Source: Chinchilla lanigera (Eukaryota > Chordata > Mammalia > Rodentia > Chinchillidae). Taken from it: 64,000 nucleotides of DNA. The notes under the pieces are model-generated. The model was not told the DNA's origin and did no database searches. It saw nothing but the letters and a program-made list of their open reading frames with translations. Position numbers and translations under genes: made by a program. Below, piece after piece: positions 21,693 to 33,435 of the stretch (positions are counted from its first letter, which is position 1; every line of letters starts with the position of its first letter). The DNA is taken from NCBI RefSeq assembly GCF_000276665.1, contig NW_004955402.1:1410266-1474265 (forward strand), written 5' to 3'.

Positions 21693-22948
21693 AGGAAATA
21701 CTGTTTAGTATATATACAACAATTTATTTTTGTTGGTGTTATATAAAGAACAATTAAGAAAAAATTTACACATATACCTAGAATAACTCTTTGAAAAAGT
21801 TTTGTTGAAATGAGTGGCTTGATAAGTAGAGAAAAAAGCTTATTAGAAATAAAATTATTATTTCTCAAACCAATAAAATATGTTAAGGAAAATGGAAAAT
21901 TGTTTCAATTTTTTGTCTTATAGCTACCAGGAGGAGAATACTTTTAAATCCTGACTTTCCCGAAATATCTAAATTTTCAGTATAATCAAAATTTAATATT
22001 TAGAAATGACATATAACTACCACATGTACTATGTTATGAAGCAATAGTATTGTAAAATTAGGATTTACTTTTTAAGTACAATTTAAATGATTTTAATTTC
22101 TAAAAAAATGACAATTTTTATTACATAAAACTCTTTTATTCTAAATAGTTTATTTGTGATGCCAGACACAATCTCAGACAATCTAGGATCCATCTCAATG
22201 CTGTTTGTTATCAGTATGCTTCACACTGAAATATTTTGAAGAACTCAAAAAATGTACATTGAAACTCAGCTATTTGCTTTTATATATTAGCTCTTGGCTC
22301 TCAGTGAACCAAATGCATGTTTAATTTATTGCGAAGAGATAAAGAATGCTTCCTTTAGCAGTTCTGGGCCATATTTTAAAATAAGGGAACATTAAATTTG
22401 TTTTTATTTTGCAGGAATTTATCTTAAAATGTTCCAAGAGTCTTTTCAATGCATTTAGCTCACTGGCGACTAAACTAAGCAGTAACAGAGAAATCGCTCA
22501 TACGTTCTATCTGTTCTCCTTTGAGGGAAAATGGGTTAGGGATCTCCTATAATACGCCTTCCATTTTTAGCATGAAAAGAGCAAGAAAGTTCCCATAAGC
22601 AGCCTGCACTAAGTGCGGAAATAAGATTCTATGGTTTAGCACTGGCATCATTAGATGCTACTCAGTGCTCTAGCAATCTTCAGTGGTTCCGGCTGAAGTG
22701 TGGCAGATAGGAAAGGTAAGTGCAAGTGAGAATGTTCGGCTCCAGTCCAGCTCCAACCACAGAGACATACGTGAGGCACTGCACCCGTGGTGAGCTGGAC
22801 TCGTCACTGTGGTCCAGCAGCCCACTTGGGAACGAGGAGGCTGTGGTGTGCCTCTCAAGTGCAGGACGCGGCCACCGTGGCCCTTCTCATTGGTTCTCCG
22901 TCTCCCTCCCCGCCAGCAGAGGATTAGAAGTTGTGCCACTAGAAAGAA
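21693..22948. other. unannotated AT-rich, single-copy-looking sequence
   Basis: No transposon landmarks or long frames. Bases 22270-22520 have balanced, non-repetitive composition and could be conserved non-coding sequence, which cannot be tested by eye. Confidence 0.35.
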
Positions 22949-23139
22949 CAGTGATGGCAAATCTTTTAGAGATGAATGCCCAAACTGCAACCCAAAACCC
23001 ACTTACTTATCATGAAGCGCAAACAATGTGATTAAACCTGAACATCCGATGCTCAGCTGCTGGGGTGGCTCAGCTCTTACGCTGATAGAGAGGGCTCTGT
23101 GCCTTCCGTGGCATGCGTGCCATAGGTTCCCCACCACTG
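22949..23139. mobile_element. hAT-type MITE, 191 bp
   Basis: Terminal inverted repeats: the left end is CAGTGATGGCAAATCT and the right end, read inverted, is CAGTGGTGGGGAACCTAT. CAGTG termini with a short AT/GC-neutral body are typical of non-autonomous hAT elements. The interior includes CTGCAACCCAAAACCCACTT. The flanking 8-mers, AGAAAGAA and CACGAGAG, do not match, so the target duplication has decayed or the ends are slightly misplaced. There is no transposase. Confidence 0.72.
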
Positions 23140-23759
23140 CACGAGAGCATTCCAGGCGACGTGCAAACGTTCCCCTTAGCAACGGTGTCCTCAACACCAG
23201 CCTTCCCGCACGCGTTCCACCTCTGAACCCCAGCAGAAAAATGCTTGCCAGGTCCACTCCATGTACCAATGCTCTTAAGCTGGTTCTCTTCAGCACAGAA
23301 AGTCAGAAATGGTTGGTTACATAGAAGCTCCTCTGAGGAGGCTCTCAGGAGGTGCCCCTGGGAGAAGAGAGGGCAGGTAGGACGCTGATCACAGTGCGGC
23401 TGCCACTCATGCTTCAGCCCGTCCCACAGAAAGCTCCGAGGCTGGCTGGCTTTAAGGCTTCTTCAGACTGCAAAGTAGCAGGCCCTTATAAACTTCCGTC
23501 AGCCTGGAGCGGGTATAATCTTGGGCAAGGTAGTTCTCAGGGCTAGGGATCATTCCAGGAGGAGTGCAATGGCGGGTGGTCTTAGCAGCTGGGCCACGGA
23601 TGCCTCACTTTAAAGAGAGGACCTGGCTGCAGCATCCACTACAGTGGAGCTTAAAAATGTCTTCATTCTCCCTTAGGCAGGAAATCATTTTCCTATGTGC
23701 CAATGATGAAACACTGGACTTGGAAATTAAAAACACAGTACATTTACATTAGTATCTCT
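23140..23759. other. unannotated
   Basis: Short frames only. No repeat recognised before the L1 starts at about 23760. Confidence 0.4.
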
Positions 23760-25600
23760 CGAAATTCAGTACAAACCTAACAAAATATTTATAAGATCTA
23801 TCTGAGGAAAACTGCAAAACTCTGATGAAAGAAATCAAGGGAAAACTCTAAAAATAGAGAAATGTCCTCCTTTCATGGACAGGAAGATCCAGTATTGCCA
23901 AGATGGAGAGATATCCCATGGATACAAAGTCTTAGTGTTATCAAGATGAGTTTTTTTTTCCCCAATTTATTCTATAGTCAATACATTCCCAAATAAAACC
24001 TCAGCAAGTTATTTTATGGGCACTGAAAATTATTCTAAAGCATAGATAGAACGGCAAAGAACACAGAAAAGCTAATGAAATGACTGAAGAACAAAGAGCA
24101 GTGTAATATTTCAGACCTACTACAAAACTGCATTAATGAGAAAAGTGTGGTACTGGCAAAGGGACAGACCATCACACCCACGGAACAGAGCGTAAGGCCC
24201 CAGAATAGGCCTACATGAACGTGTTTCAGTGACCTTTGACAAAGGAGCAAGTATGACGTAATGGAGAACAGACAGTCCTTTTAAAGAAGTCTGGACCCCG
24301 GCCCTGCCAAAAGAAAACCCGTACAGGGCTTATACCCTTCAAAAAACTAAGGAAATGTGGACCGTAGTGTCAAGTGCAACATGAAAAACTGTAGAATTAG
24401 AAAACAACCCAGGAGACAATCTTAGATAAGACAAAAACTTTTAAGAACGCAACACCAAAGGCACAATCTATGAGAGAATCATTGACAAATTGAACTTCAT
24501 TAAAATTCAAAACTTCTGCTCCACTTTAAAAGTGTGCAACAAGAATCCTAGTCAAAAATGTTTGTAAAGATACATCTGAGAAAGTGCTGTTGTCCAACAC
24601 GTACACGGAACCTGTAAGACTCAACAGTAAAAAAAAAAAAACAGATGACACAATTTAAAAAAAGACAAAAGACCTGGACAGGACTTCACCAAAGAAGGTA
24701 AACAGGTGATAAATAAACACATGAAGAGATATGCAACATCATATATCATTGCACAATTGCATATTAAGGCAACAATATGATCCTGTTATCTACTATACAT
24801 TCATTAAGATGGCTAAAACCGCAAATGTTGACAACACTCAATGCTGGTGAGGATGTGGAGCAAGAGGAACTCTTACTCACTGTTCATGGGAATGAAAAAT
24901 TGAAGGCTATTTTGGAAGACAGTTTAGGAGTTTCTTTAAAAATTTAACCTACTTTTATTGTGCAATTTTGCAGTAAAGCTTCTTGGTATTTATGTGAGTT
25001 GAAAATTCATCTCCTCCCCCAGAGATCTCAGGGGTGTTTATAGCAGTGTGGATCATAATTGCTAAAACTCAGAAGCAACCAAGATGTCTTTCAGTTGGTG
25101 AATGGGTAAATAAACTGTGGTCCTCCCAGACAATGGAAGATTATTAAGTGCTGAAAATAAATTAGCTATCGAATAATTAAAAGACATGGAGGAAACTTAA
25201 ATGACTACTACCAAATGGAAGGCGCCATCTGAAAAGACTACATGCTGTATGGTTCCAACACATGCCAGTCTGGGAGAGGCAAAACTATGGTGGCAGGAAA
25301 AGGATCAGTAGCTGGCATGGGCTGTGGGGGAAGGGGTGAGTGGGGAGGGTGTGTAAGGTGGCGACACTGTTCTGTGTGACGTTGTGATGGGAGGTACATG
25401 TCACTACGCATTGGTCCAAGCTCACAGAATGCACAGCATCAGGAGTGAACCCTGGCATAACTGTGGACCCTGAGTGATTGTGAGGTGGCAGGTTCACCAA
25501 CTGTCATAAATGTGCCACCTCGAGGAAGTCGTGTGTGCTGGGACAGACAGTAAACGAGAATCGTCTGCACTTTCTATTCGGTCTGCTGTGAACCCAAAAC
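23760..25600 (+). mobile_element. old LINE-1 (L1M-age), ORF2 C-terminal part and 3' UTR
   Basis: Plus-strand landmarks follow L1 order: TATCTGAGGAAAACTGCAAA, AAGATCCAGTATTGCCAAGA, CAGACCTACTACAAAACTGC, GTACTGGCAAAGGGACAGAC, AGACCTGGACAGGACTTCAC, AACACTCAATGCTGGTGAGG, ATAATTGCTAAAACTCAGAA and GGTGAATGGGTAAATAAACT. All frames contain many stops. A short internal A run occurs near 24630. Confidence 0.9.
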
Positions 25601-26319
25601 TGCTCTGAAAAATATATAAAAACAAAGGTTTTAAAGCCTAATATTGACTTAATCATTCTTTTATAAGTCTTTACTATATAGCATTATAATTTTCCAAATG
25701 ATAAATTTTGTGTTCTGTCTGAGCAGCTTCATTAAGAGACAGAAGAATGGAATGAAGTCTAAAATTAGCAAAAAATGTAACTCTAAGCTACAGTCACTGT
25801 GTTTTAAAGAGCTTTGCTAGAAATATTTCACCTAATATAAACCATGTACTTTTTAGATAATACCAACACTAGTACAAAATTTATACCATGAGAACCAAAG
25901 TAAATGTGAAATATTTTTCTTTTCCTTATTTGGCTAATTGGATGGACATCTGATGGACCTACACAATTCTATTGCATTTCTCTAATGAGCCAGTCATTAT
26001 GTAAAACACTGACCAGTGGAAAAACTCAGGTGTTAGTTTAAGTACTTAGAATACAGACAAGAGTTTTATAACAGTATCGTAGAGCTACAGACACGTAGGC
26101 CAGGGGCCCTGTGTGGGTGCAGTGACAAGGTGAGAGGTACGTGCCGTGGGAGACAAGGTGCCAGCTTCTTGTCACGGAGCGCAGCCTGGAGAGTGGTGAA
26201 CTCTGCAGAGAACAAGCAAGCCATGCACTCACTCTAGGTTATTCAAATTAAATGCCGGGCTTACTTTACAATAGATTCAGCCTTCTAAAAATTTGTTTCA
26301 CGACGCTCCCTCCCCATGC
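25601..26319. other. unannotated AT-rich sequence
   Basis: No gene or repeat recognised up to the CA-rich block. Confidence 0.4.
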
Positions 26320-26324
26320 ACACA

Positions 26325-26860
26325 CAGCCATGGTTGCTACACATCCACAGATATGTCCACATCCACAGATGAGCACGCACGTGCACAGGTGCACCCTCAA
26401 GTCCACATGCACACTCACAAAGGCGCACACTCACCCACACACGCACACTCACACACATGCACACACCCACCCACCCACGCACACCCACCCACGCACGCAT
26501 ACACACATGTGCACACCCCACCCACACATGTATACACTCATACACACACCCACACGTACACACCCACCCATGCACACACACCCACGCACGCATACACCCA
26601 CCCATGCATGTATACGCACACACACACACACACACATGCACAATCATGCACACATGAACACAGCCACATACGCACACCCTCACACACGCACACACCCGCC
26701 CATGCATACACACATACGCACACATACACCACCCACGCACACACCCACTCACACATGCATGCACACACACCCACACATGCATGCACTCATACACACATGT
26801 ACACACCCACCCACACATGCACACACCCACACACCCACACATGCACGCACCGTCTTACTT
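26325..26860. repeat. large CA-rich complex satellite
   Basis: About 535 bases of CACACA, CACCCACCCA, CACGCA and CACATGCA words in irregular order. Alternating purine-pyrimidine runs are candidates for Z-DNA, and C runs on one strand with G runs on the other could form other structures. It gives long open frames on both strands (Thr-His-Pro on plus, Cys-Val-Gly on minus). These are composition artefacts, because low-complexity periodic DNA lacks stops in several frames. Confidence 0.95.
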
Positions 26861-26869
26861 TCCTGTCAC

Positions 26870-27180
26870 TGGGAGGCGGTAGACACCAGCAGCTACAGTT
26901 CAAAGCCGGAGAAGTTTGTCCTGGTCCACCTCTCCAGCCCCCGGCTGCTCCAAGGCAGAGCATCCTGGTGGAAGGGGCTGGGCAGAAGAAAGCTGCTCAC
27001 ACCCTGGTGGCCACGAAGCAGAGAGAGCGCGGGAGCGGGAGCTGCTGGGGAGCCGCACCTTCCCAGTCACGCCCCTAAGGGCAAGCCGGCTTCGCCCCCC
27101 GGGTCCAGTCCGCTTGGGACAGCACCTTCTCTGAGGGCAGGAGGCCTCGGAGAGCTGTTCAGCCCCGAGTCGCAGCACAG
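26870..27180 (-). repeat. MaLR-type LTR fragment, antisense
   Basis: GCAGAGCATCCTGGTGGAAG, AAAGCTGCTCACACCCTGGT, GAAGCAGAGAGAGCGCGGGA and CAGTCACGCCCCTAAGGGCA match the antisense pattern seen at 2250-2550. A short CA run follows at 27185-27200. Confidence 0.6.
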
Positions 27181-27399
27181 CCCCCACGCACACACACACA
27201 AGTACACGCACGCCTCTGCCGATGTGCACGCATCAACTACCATTCAACAAAAGGCAGAGGAACTATCACCTGCAGAATTATCTAAATCACAATTATCATT
27301 TAACAAAACAGTCAAAGGTGCCCCAGTACTCTCATCAGCCCTCTCAGGCCATTCTAGGCTGGAAACTTGGCCTGCCTGGAGCTCCCTCACGCAATCAGT

Positions 27400-27469
27400 G
27401 GAAGTAAGATGGAGTATGATGGAGTAAGTATGATGGAAGTAAGATGGAGTATGATGGAGTAAGTATGAT
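27400..27469. repeat. perfect 35-bp tandem duplication
   Basis: Two adjacent identical 35-base units (27400-27434, 27435-27469), each beginning GGAAGTAAGATGGAGTATGA. Each unit itself contains repeats of ATGGAGTA, so the array is a small minisatellite. Confidence 0.96.
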
Positions 27470-27474
27470 GGAGT

Positions 27475-28985
27475 CATCTCACCCTCTGCAGAGCCTGTCG
27501 GCAAGCACAGCCTTCAATAGGACAGCACAGAACGGTTAAACTCACTCTCGGCTGGCCTGGAGGCTGCCGGGAAGCTGGTTGGGTCTCTAATTTGATCGCT
27601 TTCTCCCTGCTGCACCAGTTTGAGGTGATTCTCCCGGCCTGTGTCACAGGCGAGATGGGAAAGTGCACCCGGGCTGTGTGTGACTGCACAACTCCTGGTC
27701 ACAAACATCCCCGAGCCGACCTCCTCCATTCACTCCAGACCCTGAGTTTGTATCTGTCAGTGTCAAACTGCCATCTTTATAAGGAAAGGCAACACAGATT
27801 CCTATGTCATAATCCAACATAAAATCTCTCTGCTTTTTTTTTTTTTTTTTAAAGTAAAGCCCACTTAGTTGAATCTAAACCAACCTAATATTTCCTGGCA
27901 AAAGACAAATTAGTGCTTTAAAATTTTTGGAAAGGACCCATAAGAGAAGAGTTAGGATGCATTAGTCTCAAATATTCTGATCTTGGCCTCTAACAAATCC
28001 CTGAAAATGATTGCTGATGGCTGTTAAAGCTGACCCAAGCCAACCAACCTATTCTGTGGGAGGTGCTTGCAGGGCCTGTCTCTGCCTCCAGAGGCGATGG
28101 GCCATTCTGTGAGATCCACACAGCAGACACCCGCAGCGAGCAGTGAGCAACTGTGCTGCTATAAAGATGCAGTTGAGCATCTATGAACCATTCTTTTAAT
28201 CAGGCAGAAAAGAATAAAATGTCCAGGAATCACTAATATCAGTAGAGCTGCAGCAGCAGACTGCTACTTACTTCTGGACCAACAATGTCCAGAATGAGTG
28301 AAAATAGGCTTTGGAGTCATTGCATGGTTATTCTCAAGTGCTACTTAAACAGGCAGAGTCAAATCCTTCAGCAAAAATGGCCACTGGATTACTACCTGTC
28401 TTAGTAAATGACATGTAAGCGACAATCCCAGCCAAGCTGAGTCACATACAGGTGTTTCCGGGTTAAGGTCTAGTGCTACTCACAGCCACTGCCGTGGGTG
28501 GGCTTCTGGGCCCGTGGGAGCCTGCATTCAGGAGCTAGACCCAAGAAAAGCTGTACAGTAACAAGCCTCAGACAGTAGTGTAGACATTGCCTTAGGCAAG
28601 CTAAGACTAACATTGTCAGGTTGCCAAAAGTAGAAGTATCAAGGGCAGTGGCCATACCATTCTTCTGAGAACCAACATTAACCCTCTTTTCTCTGCAGAA
28701 GGGGGGAAATCACAGCAGCTGCTCCTCTGCTCGAGCTCACACTGACGGCCTGGCCCAGGGGCAGCTCCCTCTGGAATCTGGCCAGGGCTGACCACTGCCA
28801 CTGCGGCAGGAAGCCAACTGTTGCTCCAGAGCTGCTAAACAGCCTGCTCTTAGGTTCTTCTTTTCAGTGGGTGGAACTGTCTTCCCTACACAGTAGTAGC
28901 TCGTCTGATGCCAGTGTCATCTCCAGTTCTCTTGGAGAATGAGTGCAGGCACTGAAATGGGAACTTCTACAACTTTATGAACACG
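27475..28985. other. unannotated
   Basis: A T run occurs at about 27834-27850. No gene or repeat is otherwise supported. Confidence 0.4.
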
Positions 28986-28987
28986 TC

Positions 28988-29481
28988 TGTATTAATTTCC
29001 TATTGCTGCCAGAGTAAGTTATCACAAACTTTAAACAACATAAATTTATATTATAGTTTTAGAGATCAGAAATCCCCAAATTGAAGTTGCAGTAGGGTTA
29101 ACTTCTTTCCAGAAGCTCTGGTAGAAAACCATTTCTTTGACTTTTCCAATTTCTCAAGGTTACCCCCATCCCTTGGCTTGTGGCCTCTTCTTTCATCCTC
29201 ATCTCCAGTGGTATAGCACCTACATCTTCAACCCCTACGCCTCTCTGTCACTGACTTATGTTTCTATGATCCCTCCTCCTCTCCGGTATTGGTCTTCCTG
29301 CCTCCCTGTAATAGGGGCCCTCTGATTCCATTGGACACATCCAAATAATCCAGGATCCTATTCCTTTCTCTGATCCTCAGTCGCATCTACACAGTTCACT
29401 TTACAACTTAAGCTAACATGTTTATAGACTTAAGGGGATGAGGGCTTGAACACATTCAGGGGTATTATGCTGTCTACCAGA
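28988..29481 (-). mobile_element. MLT1-type MaLR LTR, antisense, near full length
   Basis: It begins TGTATTAATTTCCTATTGCT and ends GTATTATGCTGTCTACCAGA, the antisense ends of MLT1. Interior landmarks include ATAAATTTATATTATAGTTT, CCCTTGGCTTGTGGCCTCTT and AAATAATCCAGGATCCTATT. Roughly 490 bases is close to full LTR length. Confidence 0.88.
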
Positions 29482-30720
29482 GTCCATCCCTAGGTTCCCA
29501 GATCCAAGTCCATCCCACAGGTGAAATGTCTTCACCCCATCCCAACATCTCCCAATGTCTGAAACCATCAAAGACTCAGTGCTACTTTCTACCCACTTGT
29601 GCCATGGGGAGCCCCCAAGCAGCTGGTGACACAGGTGGACACTGTGGTACCACAATGCCACTGCACCCCTCATGTAACTTACAGTTTCTTTCTGGAACAC
29701 CTTCTTCACCACTGCTAAGAACAACTTTGTCATTTACACAGCGCTGGTCTCTGAAGCTTGTGTCTAACACAGCAACTATAGTTGAGACAGTCATGCATTT
29801 GGTTACAGCTTGATAGTCGCTGATCATTTTCCACGGAACGGATGTCATAAGACCCACATGGAGGGCAGTTAAGGTCTATGAGCCAGGTGGTCATTCATCC
29901 TGCCACACTCCTTTGTTTCCCCAATCTTTCTGAAATCTCTAGTGAGTAACTAGAACCACCAGGGCAGCAAGTATACAAACTTACCAGACTGAACCATACT
30001 GCATTTAAGGCCAATGTGTAAAGGTTCCACCAGGATGTGGACAACTGCTGTGCTAGTGCTGGATCTTTCTTCACTCTAAGTCGTGCCACAACAATAGCCC
30101 ACATATTCCTTAGGTCTCCAGCTCTCGAGGAATCACAGTGGTGATTAAACCAAAATCAAAGAGACTTTGGTTCAAGCCAGATGCAGACTTCACTGTATAA
30201 AAAATATTGTTTCTACTAATGCAGGGTGTTCAGTTGCTAACTGCATCCTAGATCCAAGAGCAGCTTAGCTCAGTTCCTAGCAAACTCCGGGACTGTCCCT
30301 TCACTGCCACCTGCCTCAGCTGGTGAGAAAGATGGAGACATTCCAGGCACGTGGCGGGTGGGGGAGTGTCCATTGTCTCCAGCATTTGAAGTCTCTGGCC
30401 TGTGGTGCTTCCTCACCCTTCGCTCGTAGATCTACTTCAGTGGTGAATGTGATTGAGGTTCACTGTCTGTCCTAAGAGATATGTTCCACAAATGTGCACC
30501 ACATCTCTAGCAAAGTGATGTGACCATTATTTTGCTCTGGATTAGCAAGAGTTTTGAAATTTTTTGTGGTTCTTTTTGCATGAACCAGCCAGTCATTAGG
30601 AAACCAATGAAAGAGAACTTATCTTTCAGCCAGTCAAGTGCAATACCTTTCCGGTCACTCTGCCAACACTTACCGCCCCCAGAACCGCAGCAGAGCTAGA
30701 AAACACAGTGGCCCTGCCAG
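29482..30720 (-). mobile_element. probable MaLR internal region, antisense
   Basis: It directly follows the antisense MLT1 LTR on the side where the internal region would lie. It has a uniform style, several short antisense open stretches (29422-29733, 29582-29857, 29895-30104) and no other transposon landmarks. The frame at 29895-30104 (MWAIVVARLRVKKDPALAQQ) could be gag-derived. The assignment rests mainly on position. Confidence 0.4.
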
Positions 30721-31489
30721 GACATTGGGGCTATTTGACCTTTGTCCCCTGCACATAGCCACCAGACATACAATCCATTGCAAGTCTGGCTGGGGTTCAG
30801 AAAACCTCATATGAGAAACATTTTTGGCTTTCCGAAGACAATCAGCAATTCTCCAGAATTTAATATAATAGTCAACAAGACTGATTTATACATTATGCAT
30901 CTGTACCTGGCTAGCTGCAATACACTGGTCTGGAAAAAAATGATGGAATCAAATAAAATACTGGTAATGTCTGATCTTTGACAGAATAGAAGCATAGGGC
31001 CAATTTTTTTCTTTTTGTTCTAAATTATGTGCTTGTCCCTTTGGTTTTCAGGGCAGGAGGGTTGGAAAGACTAATCTTTAAAGTATGATTTCTTCTCCTT
31101 CCCAGGGTTGCTGTGGCTACAGTTCAAATGGCCTCTTGCTTTGGGACTCAAAGGTCATTGTGTCCTCAGGACTGGCCAGGAAAATGCTTGTCTTTGTGTC
31201 AGTAATCTCCAAATCTTCTCCGCCTTTAGCCATGATTATCACAGGCAAAACCAAATGATTCCTAAACTGTTCATTTAAGATAATTTTAAAAATATGCTAG
31301 AGGCTTTTATTTTCTCCCTTATATGAGATTTTTATAAAGTGCTATGAGAGTTATGTTTTCATCTTAACCATTATATCAAAGGAACCTAAGAAAATATGAT
31401 TGGTGCAAGTGTGTCCCACATGATATTGTAACATGAAATGCACCTAGAATATTATTTCACACACATGCCATGTAACGGAGCTACTTCTT
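30721..31489. other. unannotated
   Basis: No gene. AT-rich with no clear repeat. Confidence 0.4.
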
Positions 31490-31640
31490 TTATCTCCATT
31501 TTGCAAATGACAAAAAGATGTTTTTGCCGGGGTAGATAACAAATCCAAAGCCACAAACAAGAAATATACAGGAATGGAAACTGGACCAGTGCCCACCTGA
31601 CTGCGTGGCTCTGCATCTTCACTGCTACATAGGTGCTATC
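31490..31640 (+). repeat. MIR SINE fragment
   Basis: TATCTCCATTTTGCAAATGA, GGGTAGATAACAAATCCAAA and CTGGACCAGTGCCCACCTGA follow the MIR core and 3' half. Confidence 0.6.
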
Positions 31641-33435
31641 TGGAGATTTTGGGAAAACAGAGCAATAAAGTTTAGATTTTCAAAATCAAACCTATTAGAT
31701 TTTTCAACTCAACCACCAATGAGCTGAACGGGTTTAACAAGCCTTACTTCCTGCAGCTGAAAAGCTGGGTGAGCTCTGGTGACAGATCTGTGTGGTAGCA
31801 CCAAACAGAGCAACTAAGCAAGAATGAGTTACTATTGATAACTAATTTCCACAGTAAGCGTGACCTTCTTTTAGAACAGTATGAACATCACAGCCAGGGG
31901 GAAGATCTGAATTTCACTGCTTAACTTAATGGTTGTTACTTAAATTTAAATTAGCTTTAAGGAAAGACCTAATAAAATACATATGGCACACCACAGAAAG
32001 ACCACAAACAACCAAGGAACACAAGCGTTAGCACAATCTTGTGAAAGGCGGTCAAGAGCAACTCTAGCTGAGGGTCACTGTGTGTGCTGCTGGAGCTCAG
32101 GACACCTCATGGTTTCCCGGATGTTTCCCAGGAATCGGGCCTTGAACTCAGGGTCATCATGGGAGTCTCCAGTTCTGACCACAAGGCAGGATGAGGATGC
32201 ACTGTCCCAAGGGACAGGCCCTTGGATAGCTGAGGTTGTGGGCAGAGAGGCCTTGAGAAGCTTGTCCAGGGAAGGGAAAGAAAGATACTGGGTTGCAGAT
32301 CTACACAACCCAACTGGCAGTTTATAGTGCAAAGCAGAGGATATAGAGTGCCCCTCCCTGTCCTTGCCATGGTCTAGGAAGTTTATATTTGTAATCCCAT
32401 GGAAAAGTTATTGGAATCCCATCAGTTTCAGTCTACCACTCCCAGTGCAACCCACGGCATAAATAAAGACACAATAATAGATCCCAAATGGTAGGGAATC
32501 AAGGGGGTCCTAAGTCCGGCTAGGATGATGGTTAACCAGGACAAAGGCGTTGACCTAGGACTGAATACGGATTTTATTAATTCATGAAGAGGGGAGTGGC
32601 TTGAGGGTGAGTGACTGTGAGAGTGGCGGGGAGTACATGAGCTGGGCTAGGTAGGAGGTCTGAAATCACCTCTGCCATATGCAGAGAGAAGGATACACAG
32701 AAAGAGTAACCTGCATAACACAATTGAGATAGTATCTAATGTTTTGGGGTCAGTGCTTCAGCTCTGATGTGCAATCTTTTATGCCCTGGGAAGTCATAGC
32801 CTCTTATCTTGAGGCTCATCCACGCTGACAGAGTGGGGTGGAGCACGGCTCTCCATCCCACCACGTGCCAGCTCATACATGTTTTATCTGGGAGCTGCAG
32901 GGGACGTGGCAAACATTGCCCTGTGGTCTTCGCTTCAAAGACTACATATCAGCACCTAAGCTGGACCAATATGCATTGCTTGAAACCAACTGAGGAGATA
33001 AGGAAAAGTCCCAGCCAGCACTGTACATATCAATACATGGAAATAAGGTCAAGTTCAGCCAAAATGGAGGCAATTGCTCCTCCTTCAAGGAGAGTCACCC
33101 AGGTAGTCCTCCACAGAAGAGACAGGTGTGGTTGCCAGGCCTCTGCCTCAGATGTCTGTCAGGACTGTCTTCACCGACTGGGGTGTGTGGTCACCATGCC
33201 TCTGATTTTGGAGTTCATGGGGGAATCCTGAAAGCAACCTCCCCTAAGGGAATGCTTGTGTGTGTATATACCAAAATGAAACTCCAGTTCCTTTCCCATA
33301 CAGTGATACTATTTATTTATGTACTTGTAATGCCTATATTTCTATGTCTTGCTCAAATTTTGAGAGTTCTAAATGTGTGTAACTGATTGTACTTGGCCTC
33401 TTGTCTGGAACTTTCTGCAGGCACTCCAGAGCTGT
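31641..33435. other. unannotated; possible antisense LTR near 32560
   Basis: The stretch from 32560 (ACGGATTTTATTAATTCATG) reads like the 3' end of an antisense LTR, but no second landmark confirms it. Opposite-strand frames at 31983-32370 are discussed under rejected items. Confidence 0.3.

Noticed and set aside
26252..27427. 391-codon plus-strand frame and 185- and 261-codon partners
   Set aside because: They lie in CA-rich satellite DNA followed by a MaLR fragment. The Thr-His-Pro and Cys-Val-Gly compositions come from the repeat, and frames are open on both strands at once.
27400..27469. CRISPR-like direct repeats
   Set aside because: Units are adjacent with no spacers, and the genome is mammalian. 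No CRISPR array exists in the window.
31983..32370. Possible processed pseudogene (115-codon plus frame, 85-87-codon minus frames)
   Set aside because: The minus frame ending FKARFLGNIRETMRCPELQQ looked protein-like, but I cannot match it to a family, and there is no poly-A tail or target duplication to support retroposition.
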